A DNA stretch of 25,886 nucleotides from positions 1 through 25,886 of the forward strand of contig CAJLPK010000015.1 of the NCBI GenBank assembly GCA_905208455.1, read 5' to 3'. The notes below the pieces were generated by a model, which saw only the letters and a list, made by a program, of their open reading frames with translations, did not search any database and was not told the origin of the DNA. Source of the DNA: an uncultured Bacillota bacterium. GTDB taxonomy: Bacteria; Bacillota; Clostridia; Christensenellales; QAND01. A program made the position numbers and the translations under genes. Below, piece by piece: positions 1-9,797 of this stretch. The first letter of the stretch is position 1. Each line of letters begins with the position of its first letter.

Positions 1-873
1 TTCCTGCAGCATACGCTTTTCATTGCGCACGATGATGTCAGGCGCCTTGAGCTCCAATAAACGCTTTAAGCGGTTGTTGCGGTTGATTACCCTTCTGTAA
101 AGGTCGTTCAAATCGCTGGTGGCGAACCGGCCGCCATCCAGCTGTACCATCGGCCTCAGTTCCGGCGGGATGACCGGGATCACATCCAAAATGATCCACT
201 CCGGCTTGTTGTTGGACTTTCTGAATGCCTCTACGACCTCCAGGCGCTTGATGGCACGCAGCCGCTTCTGCCCGGAAAAATCATTGACTTCCTTTTTTAG
301 TTGCTCGCTGGTCGCCTCCAGATCCACTGCCTGGAGCAACTCTTTGACGCTTTCCGCGCCCATGCCGACACGGAATGTGTCTTGCCCGTATTTTTCCTCT
401 GCCTCTCTGAGCTCTCTATCGTTGATGACCTGCTTATAGGTCAGGTTCGTGTTGCCGGGGTCCAGCACCACATAAGCGGCAAAATACAGCACCCGTTCCA
501 GCGAACGCGGCGACATATCCAGCAACAGCCCCATACGGCTGGGGATGCCCTTGAAATACCAAATATGGCTGACCGGGGCCGCCAGCGTGATATGCCCCAT
601 ACGCTCACGGCGCACCTTAGCACGCGTAATTTCTACGCCGCACTTATCGCACACCATGCCCTTATAGCGCACGCGCTTATATTTGCCGCAATGGCATTCC
701 CAGTCCTTTGTTGGTCCGAAAATACGCTCACAAAACAAGCCGTCCTTTTCAGGTTTCAGCGTCCGGTAATTGATGGTTTCCGGCTTTCTCACTTCCCCGT
801 GAGACCAGGTCAATATCTGCTCCGGGGAAGCCAGGCCGATCTGTATGCTGTCGAAGTTGTTGAGTTCTACCAT
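1..873 (-). CDS. rpoC: RNA polymerase beta' subunit, N-terminal 291 residues (cut by window edge)
   Basis: This is the start of the largest catalytic subunit of RNA polymerase; the gene runs off the left edge, so only residues 1-291 are visible. The protein opens MVELNNFDSIQIGLASPEQI, as in Gram-positive RpoC. The N-terminal zinc site is complete, with Cys60, Cys62, Cys75 and Cys78 in the CHCGKYKR...CDKCG pattern. Further on, the clamp motif PPELRPMVQLDGGRFATSDL and the following NDLYRRVINRNNRL are near-canonical. The ATG at 871-873 is preceded by GGAGG about ten bases upstream, which fixes the start. It lies 42 bp after rpoB on the same strand, and the two are surely cotranscribed. No promoter is visible in that gap. 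Confidence 0.98.
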   Translation of the reverse strand, partial: MVELNNFDSIQIGLASPEQILTWSHGEVRKPETINYRTLKPEKDGLFCERIFGPTKDWECHCGKYKRVRYKGMVCDKCGVEITRAKVRRERMGHITLAAPVSHIWYFKGIPSRMGLLLDMSPRSLERVLYFAAYVVLDPGNTNLTYKQVINDRELREAEEKYGQDTFRVGMGAESVKELLQAVDLEATSEQLKKEVNDFSGQKRLRAIKRLEVVEAFRKSNNKPEWIILDVIPVIPPELRPMVQLDGGRFATSDLNDLYRRVINRNNRLKRLLELKAPDIIVRNEKRMLQE

Positions 874-915
874 GAAGCGCCAACCTCCAAATCTATCTTA
901 ACAGTACAAGCGTGC

Positions 916-3900
916 TTATTCTTCATCATCCAGGTCTGCAAAGGCATCGTCATCCAATCCCAGCAAATCGTCATCCAGTACGATCTCATGCACACCGGCA
1001 ATATCGAACGCGTCACCGCCGTGAGCAGCCTGAATATCCGTCTCGTCGCCCAGGTCGCCGTCTACGCTCTGGTCTGCCGCCTGCGCATAATCCGCGCTTT
1101 GCAGCAATACGTTCCTGCGTTCCTGTTCGTGGCGGTCCATCAGCTCCATCTCTTCTTCCGCCGAATCACGGATCTTGATTTCCTCATGGTTTTCGTTGAG
1201 CACTTTGATATCCAGCGCCAAGCTCTGCAATTCCTTGATCAATACCTTGAAGGATTCCGGAATACCAGGCTCCGGCGTATTCTCGCCCTTGATGATGGCC
1301 TCATAGGTCTTTACGCGGCCCACCACATCGTCGCTCTTTACCGTCAGGATCTCCTGCAGGGTATGGGCCGCGCCATACGCTTCCAACGCCCAAACCTCCA
1401 TTTCGCCGAATCGCTGGCCGCCAAACTGTGCCTTGCCGCCCAGCGGCTGCTGGGTCACCAGGGAGTACGGGCCGGTAGAGCGAGCATGGATCTTTTCGTC
1501 TACCAGGTGATGCAGCTTTAAGATGTACATATATCCTACCGTTACGGGGTTTTCAAATGGCTCACCGCTGCGGCCGTCGCGCAGCTGGATCTTTCCGTCC
1601 GCCGGATAGCCGGCCTTTACCAGCAGCTCCTGGATCTCTTCCTCCGTCGCGCCGTCAAATACCGAGGTAGCCACCTCAAAGCCCAGCGCCTTCGCCGCCA
1701 GGCCCAGGTGCGTTTCCAATACCTGCCCGATATTCATACGGCTCGGCACGCCCAGTGGGTTCAATACGATTTCCAGCGGCGTGCCGTCCGGCATAAACGG
1801 CATATCCTCTTCCGGCAAAATGCGGGAGATAACGCCCTTGTTGCCGTGCCGGCCCGCCATTTTATCGCCCACGCTGATTTTGCGTTTCTGGGCAATGTAG
1901 ACGCGCACCAGTTCATTGACGCCGGCTGGCAGCTCATCCTTGTTTTCACGGGTGAAAATCTTGACGTCCACCACAATGCCGCCTTCGCCGTGCGGCACCC
2001 GCAGCGAGGTATCGCGCACCTCGCGTGCCTTTTCTCCAAAGATAGCGCGCAGCAGGCGTTCCTCTGCCGTCAGCTCTGTCTCGCCTTTCGGCGTAACCTT
2101 GCCGACCAGAATATCTCCGGAATGCACCTCTGCGCCCACCCGGATGATGCCTTCGTCATCCAGATCCTTCAGGCCCTCCGGCCCTACGTTCGGGATGTCG
2201 CGGGTAATCTCTTCCGGTCCCAGCTTGGTATCGCGCGCTTCGCATTCCAGCTCTTCAATGTGGATAGAGGTGAATACGTCCTCCTTTACCATCTTTTCAC
2301 TGATGAGCATTGCGTCTTCGTAGTTATAGCCTTCCCACGGCATAAAGCCGATGAGGATGTTCCGCCCCAACGCGATCTCGCCTTGGCTGGTAGACGGGCC
2401 GTCCGCCAGCGCCTGATCCTTTTTCACCCGTTGTCCTGTCGTAATCAGCGGGCGCTGGTTGATGCAGGTGTTTTGGTTGGATCGCTTATATTTGATGAGC
2501 TTGAAGCGGTCCGTCTCTCCATCGTCCCCTTCAATGACGATCTCGTCCGCCGTCACCTTCTTCGCTATGCCGTCACGCTTGCTCAATACCACCATGCCGG
2601 AGTCATGAGCAGCCTTGTATTCCATGCCCGTTCCCACCACCGGCACCTGCGGGTTGAGTAGCGGCACCGCTTGGCGCTGCATGTTGGAGCCCATCAGCGC
2701 GCGGTTGGCGTCGTCGTTTTCCAAAAACGGAATCATCGCCGTCGCCACAGATACCAGTTGTTTCGGGGAAACATCCATCAGGTCGATCTGTTCACGCGGA
2801 AATTCATTGATCTCCTTGCGGAAGCGGCTGGTTACGCGGGCATGCGTAAAGCGCCCGTTTTCGTCCACCGATTCGTTGGCCTGCGCTACGATGTAATTGT
2901 CCTCTTCATCCGCCGTGATGTATACCACCTCATCTGTTACCACGCCTTCGCCATGAATCACCTTGCGGTACGGTGTTTCGATAAAGCCATATTCATTGAC
3001 CCGCGCATACGTAGCCAACGAACCGATCAATCCGATGTTCGGGCCTTCCGGCGTTTCAATGGGGCACATCCGTCCGTAATGCGAATGGTGCACGTCACGC
3101 ACCTCAAAGCTGGCGCGTTCACGGTTCAAGCCGCCGGGGCCAAGCGCAGACAGACGCCGCTTATGCGTCAATTCTGCCAGCAGGTTGGTCTGATCCATAA
3201 ACTGGCTCAGCTGGCTGCTCCCGAAAAATTCCTTGATTGCCGCAGATACCGGGCGAATATTGATTAGGTTGCTCGGCGTCGCCACATCCATATCCTGGAT
3301 GCTCATACGCTCGCGCACCACCCTCTCCAGGCGGGACAGACCCACACGGATCTGGTTTTGCAGCAGCTCTCCTACGCAGCGCAGGCGGCGGTTGCCCAAA
3401 TGGTCGATATCGTCGGTACGCCCTACGCCGTGATACAAGCAGATCATATAGTTCAACGACGCCATGATGTCATCCGGGTGGATGTGCTTTGGCATCAGGT
3501 CATGCACGCGGTTGGCCATCTCACGGCGCAGCTCGCCTTCCTCCCAGCTCTCTTTGCTGTTGAGGATCTCCATGAAGGTCGGGAAGTGCGCTTTTTCCGT
3601 AATGCCGATTTCCTTTAGATCAAAATCCACGAAGGGCGCCAGATCCACGAAGTTGTTGCCGAAAATCTTCAGCGTCCCTTCCTCTACAACCACTTCCGCC
3701 TCATTGATGCCGGCTGCCTGCAGGCGCTCCGCCTCAGCGCGGTCTATCTGCTGGCCTGCAACGGCCATCACTTCCCCGGTATACGGGTTGATGGCGTCCG
3801 CCGCCAGCGTTTGCCCGGCCAGACGGTCCACAAGGCCCAGCTTTTTGTTGATTTTATAGCGGCCCACGCGCGCTAAGTCATAGCGGCGCGGGTCAAACAA

Positions 3901-4671
3901 CAGAGAATTGAACAGGGAGCGGGCGCTTTCCTCTGTCGGCGGTTCACCCGGGCGCAGCCGTTTATAGATCTCGATGACGCCTTCCGGGTCCGTCTTCGCG
4001 CTGTCCTTGCGGATGGTATCAATGATGAGCTTTTCTTCGCCAAACTTGGCCAATATCTCCTCATCCGTTCCGCAGCCCAGCGCACGCATCAGCACCGTGG
4101 CAGGCAGCTTGCGCGTACGGTCTACGCGCACCCACATCACATCGTTGGCGTCTGTCTCGTATTCCAGCCATGCGCCGCGGTTCGGGATGATGGTAGCCGA
4201 AAAGAGCTGCTTGCCCATCTTATCCGTTTCCATATTGTAGTAAGCGCCGGGAGAACGCACCAGCTGGCTCACGATCACGCGCTCCGCGCCGTTGATGATA
4301 AAAGTGCCGGTTTCCGTCATCAAGGGGAAATCGCCCATGAAGACTTCCTGCTCTTTCACCTCCCCGGTCTCGCGGTTGATCAGCCGCACTGTCACCCGCA
4401 GCGGCGCTGCGTAGTTGACATCGCGTTCCTTACACTCTTCCACAGAATACTTCGGGTTGTTTTCCAGCGTATAATCCACAAACTCCAACACCAGGTTATC
4501 GCCATACCCTGTGATGGGGGAAATATCCGCAAACACCTCTTTGAGCCCCTCTTCCACAAACTTGCGGTAAGATTCTTTCTGGATCTCAATCAGGTTGGGC
4601 ATTTCCAGGACCTCGTCGATGCGTGAAAAGCTCATTTTCTTTCTGCCGCCCAGAAGAATTTCATGAACCAT
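916..4671 (-). CDS. rpoB: RNA polymerase beta subunit
   Basis: This is the second-largest catalytic subunit of RNA polymerase and the target of rifamycins (1251 aa, a normal Firmicute length). The N-terminus MVHEILLGGRKKMSFSRIDE keeps the short extension seen before MSFSKI in many Clostridia, so I use the first ATG, with GGAG about ten bases upstream. The rifampicin region lies near residues 487-515 (GSSQLSQFMDQ...THKRRLSALGPGG), followed by GRMCPIETPEGPNIGLIGSL. The catalytic-core segment KISVGDKMAGRHGNKGVIS and the C-terminal GGKAQFGGQRFGEMEVWALE are intact. The protein ends in a very acidic tail. One oddity is a leucine at residue 497, where most RpoB proteins have proline (E. coli position 520). 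Unlike most bacteria, rplJ and rplL are not upstream. Confidence 0.99.
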   Translation of the reverse strand: MVHEILLGGRKKMSFSRIDEVLEMPNLIEIQKESYRKFVEEGLKEVFADISPITGYGDNLVLEFVDYTLENNPKYSVEECKERDVNYAAPLRVTVRLINRETGEVKEQEVFMGDFPLMTETGTFIINGAERVIVSQLVRSPGAYYNMETDKMGKQLFSATIIPNRGAWLEYETDANDVMWVRVDRTRKLPATVLMRALGCGTDEEILAKFGEEKLIIDTIRKDSAKTDPEGVIEIYKRLRPGEPPTEESARSLFNSLLFDPRRYDLARVGRYKINKKLGLVDRLAGQTLAADAINPYTGEVMAVAGQQIDRAEAERLQAAGINEAEVVVEEGTLKIFGNNFVDLAPFVDFDLKEIGITEKAHFPTFMEILNSKESWEEGELRREMANRVHDLMPKHIHPDDIMASLNYMICLYHGVGRTDDIDHLGNRRLRCVGELLQNQIRVGLSRLERVVRERMSIQDMDVATPSNLINIRPVSAAIKEFFGSSQLSQFMDQTNLLAELTHKRRLSALGPGGLNRERASFEVRDVHHSHYGRMCPIETPEGPNIGLIGSLATYARVNEYGFIETPYRKVIHGEGVVTDEVVYITADEEDNYIVAQANESVDENGRFTHARVTSRFRKEINEFPREQIDLMDVSPKQLVSVATAMIPFLENDDANRALMGSNMQRQAVPLLNPQVPVVGTGMEYKAAHDSGMVVLSKRDGIAKKVTADEIVIEGDDGETDRFKLIKYKRSNQNTCINQRPLITTGQRVKKDQALADGPSTSQGEIALGRNILIGFMPWEGYNYEDAMLISEKMVKEDVFTSIHIEELECEARDTKLGPEEITRDIPNVGPEGLKDLDDEGIIRVGAEVHSGDILVGKVTPKGETELTAEERLLRAIFGEKAREVRDTSLRVPHGEGGIVVDVKIFTRENKDELPAGVNELVRVYIAQKRKISVGDKMAGRHGNKGVISRILPEEDMPFMPDGTPLEIVLNPLGVPSRMNIGQVLETHLGLAAKALGFEVATSVFDGATEEEIQELLVKAGYPADGKIQLRDGRSGEPFENPVTVGYMYILKLHHLVDEKIHARSTGPYSLVTQQPLGGKAQFGGQRFGEMEVWALEAYGAAHTLQEILTVKSDDVVGRVKTYEAIIKGENTPEPGIPESFKVLIKELQSLALDIKVLNENHEEIKIRDSAEEEMELMDRHEQERRNVLLQSADYAQAADQSVDGDLGDETDIQAAHGGDAFDIAGVHEIVLDDDLLGLDDDAFADLDDEE

Positions 4672-4844
4672 GGATGCTTCACTCCCAATCCTTTTTATAC
4701 TTTTCTATCCATACATACACAGAAAAAGATTCGCTCTTGATTTTGTGTGCAAAGCACTGTACAATAGCGGGGAAAGAAGGAAATTTTTTGTTTCCTTTTT
4801 TCGTTGCAGTTCCATGTATCGCGGGAATACTTGTGCAATTTACG

Positions 4845-4873
4845 ACTATATCATAACTTGTCTTATTCGTCAA
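4845..4873 (-). promoter_or_regulatory. Predicted sigma-A promoter of rpoBC
   Basis: On the minus strand TTGACG (4868-4873) is separated by 17 bases from TATAGT (4845-4850), a near-consensus vegetative promoter. Transcription would begin near 4838, leaving a leader of about 165 nt. It follows the yacL terminator directly, so rpoBC appears to be an independent unit. Confidence 0.75.
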
Positions 4874-4923
4874 CGGCGCTGCGGCCGATTGACGTTTTTT
4901 TGTCATCTTTCGCAAAAATATTG

Positions 4924-4959
4924 AAAAGCCATGCACCCCCTCTGGGGCACATGGCTTTT
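4924..4959 (-). terminator. Intrinsic terminator after yacL
   Basis: A perfect 10-bp outer stem (AAAAGCCATG with CATGGCTTTT) carries a 2x2 internal mismatch and an inner CCCC/GGGG stem with a CTCT loop. On the minus strand the hairpin is followed by a T-rich tail (TTTTCAATATTTTT). It begins 15 bp past the yacL stop codon. Confidence 0.85.
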
Positions 4960-4973
4960 TCTTTTATCAATAT

Positions 4974-6119
<1,146 letters not shown>

Positions 6120-6170
6120 ATAGATTCACCTCCTCTCTGTACGGAATGTATCTCAAACAGCGCTATGGGC

Positions 6171-6641
6171 TCACACAGCCTGCTCGATACGCGCCAATAC
6201 GTCCTGTTCTTCCATATCCAGAGAGAGGATCAATTCGCTGGCTAAAATTTGTTTGGCGGAACTCAGCATCTTCTTTTCCCCCGTAGAAAGGCCCTTTTCT
6301 TTATCCCGGTGGCTCAGCGCGCGCACTACCTCTGCCGTATCAAAAATACTGCCCGTGCGCATCTTTTCCAGATTCTCCCGGTACCTGCGGTTCCAGTTGT
6401 CGCACTCCTCCCCGCAGGGCTGGGATAAAAACTCCAGGACCTTGATCCCTTCCTCTTTATCTATGATGGAGCGCAGGCCAACCTCCTTGCCCTCTACCGG
6501 CACCATGACCTTCATACCGCCTAAGGCGAACCTGAGCACATAATAGCGCTGGAGCTGGCCTAAAATTTCTTTTTCTTCGATCAATTCAACAATTCCTGCC
6601 CCATGCATCGGATATGCCACTCGGTCGCCAATTTCAAACAC
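6171..6641 (-). CDS. carD: CarD-family transcriptional regulator
   Basis: This 156-aa protein has the CarD/CdnL architecture. An N-terminal RNA-polymerase-interacting domain (about residues 1-60, FEIGDRVAYPMHGAGIVELI) is followed by a helical C-terminal DNA-binding region. The family binds the RNA polymerase beta subunit and stabilises open promoter complexes. I choose the GTG at 6639-6641 because AGGGGGG lies seven bases upstream and the first residue then directly precedes FEIGDRV, the usual family start. The open frame extends further upstream into radA, but that part resembles nothing. It has its own near-consensus promoter and is followed by yacL after 51 bp. Mfd in this window carries the same interaction domain fold. 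Confidence 0.93.
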   Translation of the reverse strand: MFEIGDRVAYPMHGAGIVELIEEKEILGQLQRYYVLRFALGGMKVMVPVEGKEVGLRSIIDKEEGIKVLEFLSQPCGEECDNWNRRYRENLEKMRTGSIFDTAEVVRALSHRDKEKGLSTGEKKMLSSAKQILASELILSLDMEEQDVLARIEQAV

Positions 6642-6681
6642 AGCATTTCCCCCCTTTTTCTTATCAAATGGTGTACTTTTA

Positions 6682-6710
6682 ATGATACGGCATAAAGCAT
6701 CCCTTGTCAA
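6682..6710 (-). promoter_or_regulatory. Predicted sigma-A promoter of carD-yacL
   Basis: On the minus strand TTGACA (6705-6710) and TATCAT (6682-6687) are separated by 17 bases. The predicted start is near 6675, about 34 nt before the GTG of carD. The TGA inside TTGACA is the stop codon of radA, so the promoter overlaps the end of the upstream gene. Confidence 0.75.
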
Positions 6711-8104
6711 TTTTCCTCTGCCGCATTTGTGCCCTTCCGCTTCGGCTCCAAGCCTAGGTAAAGCGCCTCCGCTACGCTGCTGACCCCGGTAAAGCGCACT
6801 CCTGTTTTTATCCCCGCCGCCTTTAATGCCTCTTTGGGCACCAAAAGCGTGGTAAAGCCCATCTTTGCACACTCTGCCGCCCGGCGTTCCAGCTGGGAAA
6901 CCATGCGTACCTCGCCTGTCAGGCCCACCTCTCCAATGGCCGCCACCCCCTCTTTGAGCGGCTGCCCGGTAGCTGCGGAGGCAATGGCCATCACCATCGC
7001 CAGGTCGTTGGCGGGCTCTGCGATTTTCATGCCCCCTACCACATTGGTATATACGTCGCGGTTGTACAGCGGCACGCCCGCCCGCCGTTCCATAATGGCA
7101 ATCATCAGCAGCATTCGATTGTAGTCTATCCCTGCCGCCATACGGCGCGGCTGCCCGAAGGACGTAGTCGCCGCCAGCGACTGTATTTCACATAAAACCG
7201 GCCGGCTGCCCTCCATGGAACAGGTGATTGCGCTTCCTGCGATGCCTTTTGTATGCTGGCTGAGCAGCACCTCCGAAGGATTTTTCATTTCCTCCATGCC
7301 ATGCTCTGTCATAGCAAATACGCCGATTTCATTGGTAGAGCCAAAGCGGTTTTTCACGGCCCGCAGAATACGCAGCGTGGATTGCCTCTCCCCTTCAAAA
7401 TACAAGACAGTATCCACCATGTGCTCTAAAACACGCGGCCCTGCAATCGCCCCTTCCTTGGTCACATGCCCCACCAAAATTACCGTAGCGCCCGTTGTTT
7501 TGGCAATTTTAAGCGCAGAAGCCGTACATTCCCGGATCTGGGAAACGCTGCCCATCGCACTTGCCATGCCGGGCTGCGTCATCGTTTGAATGGAATCTAT
7601 GATGACAAGTTGCGCCTGGCTCTCCTCCATGGCTTGGCAAACCGCCTCCATATCCGTTTCCGCCAGCACCAGCAGGTCCTCAGACAGCGTACCCAGCCGC
7701 AGCGCCCGCAGCTTGATCTGCCGGGCCGATTCCTCGCCTGAGACATACAGCACCTTTTTCTCCTGCCTGGCGATTTTTTCGCAGGCCTGGAGCAACAGCG
7801 TTGATTTCCCCACGCCCGGCTCTCCGCCCACCAGCACAACCGCCCCTTCAATCAGGCCGCCGCCTAACACGCGGTCCAATTCCTCTATGCCGGTTTGTAC
7901 ATGTCCTGCAGGCGTTACATCCACCTGCGCCAACGGCACGGGCTTTGCTGCCAGCTTCCATGCCTTTGTCTCCCCGCGCGCAGTTTTGACTACGGGCTGC
8001 TCCTCCATCGTGTTCCATGCCCCGCAGCCTGGGCACCGCCCTACCCATTTGGGGGATTCATGCCCGCAATTTGTGCAATAAAAGATCGTTTTCACTTTTG
8101 CCAT
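6707..8104 (-). CDS. radA: DNA repair protein RadA (Sms)
   Basis: RadA is a RecA-like ATPase that drives branch migration in recombination and repair. The 465-aa protein has all family parts: a four-cysteine zinc finger (Cys10, Cys13, Cys24, Cys27), Walker A GGEPGVGKST at 93-102, a Walker B region LVIIDSIQT, the RadA signature KNRFG at 251-255, and a C-terminal Lon-like domain (GGMKIAEPANDLA...GEVGLTGEVR). The ATG lies six bases after the stop of the preceding propeller gene with only a weak ribosome site, so translation is probably coupled. No terminator separates it from carD, so some read-through is likely. In many Firmicutes disA follows radA; it is absent here. Confidence 0.98.
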   Translation of the reverse strand: MAKVKTIFYCTNCGHESPKWVGRCPGCGAWNTMEEQPVVKTARGETKAWKLAAKPVPLAQVDVTPAGHVQTGIEELDRVLGGGLIEGAVVLVGGEPGVGKSTLLLQACEKIARQEKKVLYVSGEESARQIKLRALRLGTLSEDLLVLAETDMEAVCQAMEESQAQLVIIDSIQTMTQPGMASAMGSVSQIRECTASALKIAKTTGATVILVGHVTKEGAIAGPRVLEHMVDTVLYFEGERQSTLRILRAVKNRFGSTNEIGVFAMTEHGMEEMKNPSEVLLSQHTKGIAGSAITCSMEGSRPVLCEIQSLAATTSFGQPRRMAAGIDYNRMLLMIAIMERRAGVPLYNRDVYTNVVGGMKIAEPANDLAMVMAIASAATGQPLKEGVAAIGEVGLTGEVRMVSQLERRAAECAKMGFTTLLVPKEALKAAGIKTGVRFTGVSSVAEALYLGLEPKRKGTNAAEEN

Positions 8105-8110
8105 CGTTTC

Positions 8111-9301
8111 TCAATCCACCACTGCGAATTTCAAAATATCGCGCTCCCTGTTTTTATCTGTAATATCGAACCAAGTCACCCCATGGCTGGATACATCCGC
8201 CAGCATCGCATATTCCGTGGATTTTGATAGCTGGGCCAATTCCCCTGTTGCCAAAAAGTATACATAGATCCTGCCGTTCTGGCAGTAGGCCACAAAGTTA
8301 TCTGCGATCCCATAGCCGGATACGTTCTCCGCCAGTTTCTTCGGCATTGCACCGTTTTGCGATAGATACAGGTTCGCATCAGCGCTGGCAAAATTATCGC
8401 TCCAAATAATGGCTGATCCGTTTGTCATCGGCTTAAAGGCATACATGCCAGGCTCATAGGTGGTCACTGTCCCTGCATCCTGTCCCAGGGATAGGATCTT
8501 GATCACATTGTACTGTTCGCTGTCCGGCTGGTCAGGATGCGGCTCCACCCATACGATGTCTGTGCTGCATACGCCCGGCGGCGATACCCCCAGCGGAGAG
8601 TCCTCATACGCTGCCAGCGTCGTAATCTCCTTGGTTGCCAGGTCCATCATATACAGCTTGTCCTGGGTCTCTCCCGTACGCTCTGCCCATACAGCATATT
8701 GTCCTGTTAAAAATACGTCCGGGCAATCATACGGAATATCCTTGAGCTTTTCCGTCTGCTGCGTGCTGCGGTCATACAGGTACATGGCCGCGCGGCCCGG
8801 GATCACGCCGCCATCCGCCATAGCAGTATCCTTTTTCGTATCGATATACACGATATAATCCGCGCTTACGTCCAGCGCCAGAATATCGCCCTCCGCTTCG
8901 ATGCCCTCTATCTGCGTCGGCGTCACTGAATTGGCCGTATCCTGCTTAGCAACATAGATTTCCTTCATCAGGGGATTGTAGTAATTATCCTGCCCCGAGG
9001 AAAAGTATACTTCATCCCCCAAAAGAATCGGCCTGCCCACATACTTGAATTTATTTGTCAGCAGCACTTCCCGGATTTTATCGGATAAATCCCCGATCTC
9101 CGTTTGCTGTGTGGGCAAAGGCACTTCGGTGATCTTTGGCCCAAACCAAGATTGTATCAAGGGCATAGCTATCTGGGATACCAATAGCCAGCAAAGCGCA
9201 ACGATCGCCCCTACGATCCCAATCATTAAGAACGGATAAACCGGTGAACCGCGCCAGCGGTCCAGCAGGTTCTCCCCTCTCCTATGCCTGCGTCTTGCCA
9301 T
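8111..9301 (-). CDS. Membrane-anchored predicted beta-propeller protein, unknown function
   Basis: I do not recognise a named family for this 396-aa protein. It begins with an Arg-rich cytoplasmic segment (MARRRHRRGENLLDRWRG), then one transmembrane helix at about residues 21-43; the rest should be outside the membrane. The outer part shows repeated short beta motifs such as GDEVYFSSGQ, ADYIVYIDTK, GQYAVWAERTG, STDIVWVEP, GSAIIWSDN and DNFVAYCQNGRIYVY, spaced about 45-60 residues apart. That is the pattern of TolB-like or DUF5050-like propellers. It starts 4 bp after ispF and ends 6 bp before radA, so it belongs to the rqcP-ispF-radA operon. An AAGGA inside the end of ispF, about 13 bases upstream, may serve as ribosome site. 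Function cannot be inferred from context. Confidence 0.85.
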   Translation of the reverse strand: MARRRHRRGENLLDRWRGSPVYPFLMIGIVGAIVALCWLLVSQIAMPLIQSWFGPKITEVPLPTQQTEIGDLSDKIREVLLTNKFKYVGRPILLGDEVYFSSGQDNYYNPLMKEIYVAKQDTANSVTPTQIEGIEAEGDILALDVSADYIVYIDTKKDTAMADGGVIPGRAAMYLYDRSTQQTEKLKDIPYDCPDVFLTGQYAVWAERTGETQDKLYMMDLATKEITTLAAYEDSPLGVSPPGVCSTDIVWVEPHPDQPDSEQYNVIKILSLGQDAGTVTTYEPGMYAFKPMTNGSAIIWSDNFASADANLYLSQNGAMPKKLAENVSGYGIADNFVAYCQNGRIYVYFLATGELAQLSKSTEYAMLADVSSHGVTWFDITDKNRERDILKFAVVD

Positions 9302-9305
9302 TTAT

Positions 9306-9797
9306 TCAGCCGATCCTTTCCAATAGGCATACCGCCTGGGCGGCAATGCCCTCTTTGCGCCCCGTAAAGCCCATATACTCTGTCGTGGTTGCTTTAATAT
9401 TCACCTGCGCGGGGTCCACGCCCAGCGCCTGGGCAATATGATACGCCATGTGCTCTGTATGCGGCCCGATCTTTGGTTCCTGCGCAATGACCACCGCGTC
9501 CACATTTCCTACGGCATATCCTTTTTGAAGCGCCTTCTCCGCACAGCATTGCAGCAGCATGATGCTGCTTGCCCCAAAGTAAATCGGATCCGTATCAGGG
9601 AAATGCTGCCCAATATCTCCCAGTCCCGCTGCCCCCAGCAGCGCATCGCTGATGGCATGGCAAAGCACATCGGCATCCGAATGGCCCATCAGGCCCTTTT
9701 CATACGGGATCCGCACGCCGCCCAAAATCAGCGGCCTGTTTTCTGCAAATGCATGTGCATCCAGGCCCAGCCCGGTCCTGATCCTCGGCCCGTTCAT
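9306..9797 (-). CDS. ispF: 2-C-methyl-D-erythritol 2,4-cyclodiphosphate synthase
   Basis: IspF converts 4-diphosphocytidyl-2-C-methyl-D-erythritol 2-phosphate to the cyclic diphosphate in the non-mevalonate isoprenoid pathway. The length of 163 aa is typical. Metal ligands Asp13, His15 (GLGLDAHAF) and His47 (GHSDADVLCHAISDALLGA) are in place, as are GDIGQHFPDTDP, NIKATTTEYMGFTGRKEGIAAQA and the KIGPH loop. It overlaps the upstream rqcP by four bases (ATGA), which implies translational coupling. The partner ispD, usually adjacent or fused, is not present in the window. Confidence 0.97.
   Translation of the reverse strand: MNGPRIRTGLGLDAHAFAENRPLILGGVRIPYEKGLMGHSDADVLCHAISDALLGAAGLGDIGQHFPDTDPIYFGASSIMLLQCCAEKALQKGYAVGNVDAVVIAQEPKIGPHTEHMAYHIAQALGVDPAQVNIKATTTEYMGFTGRKEGIAAQAVCLLERIG

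Larger units (their letters stand above)
4672..4973 (-). other. rpoB leader and intergenic region
   Basis: This 302-bp gap holds no gene. Read on the minus strand it contains, in order, the yacL terminator hairpin (4924-4959), a sigma-A-type promoter (4845-4873) and a leader of roughly 165 nt before rpoB. The leader is purine- and A-rich. It can form a 7-bp hairpin with arms AAGGAAA and TTTCCTT at 4777-4797 (7-nt loop, no U-tract after it) and a small GTGC-AAA-GCAC hairpin at 4747-4757. I see no known leader motif. An upstream -10-like TATAAA close to rpoB has only a poor -35, so I did not call it. Confidence 0.6.

Noticed and set aside
301..1521. Plus-strand open frame of 406 codons opposite rpoC and rpoB
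   Set aside because: It lies antisense to two certain genes, has no ribosome site or recognisable domain, and arises from codon bias of the minus-strand genes.
1708..2661. Plus-strand open frame of 317 codons inside rpoB
   Set aside because: Antisense shadow of rpoB, His/Arg-rich low-plausibility protein, no start signals.
6642..6872. N-terminal extension of carD into radA
   Set aside because: The extension resembles no CarD protein, overlaps radA and the carD promoter, and the internal GTG has a strong ribosome site.
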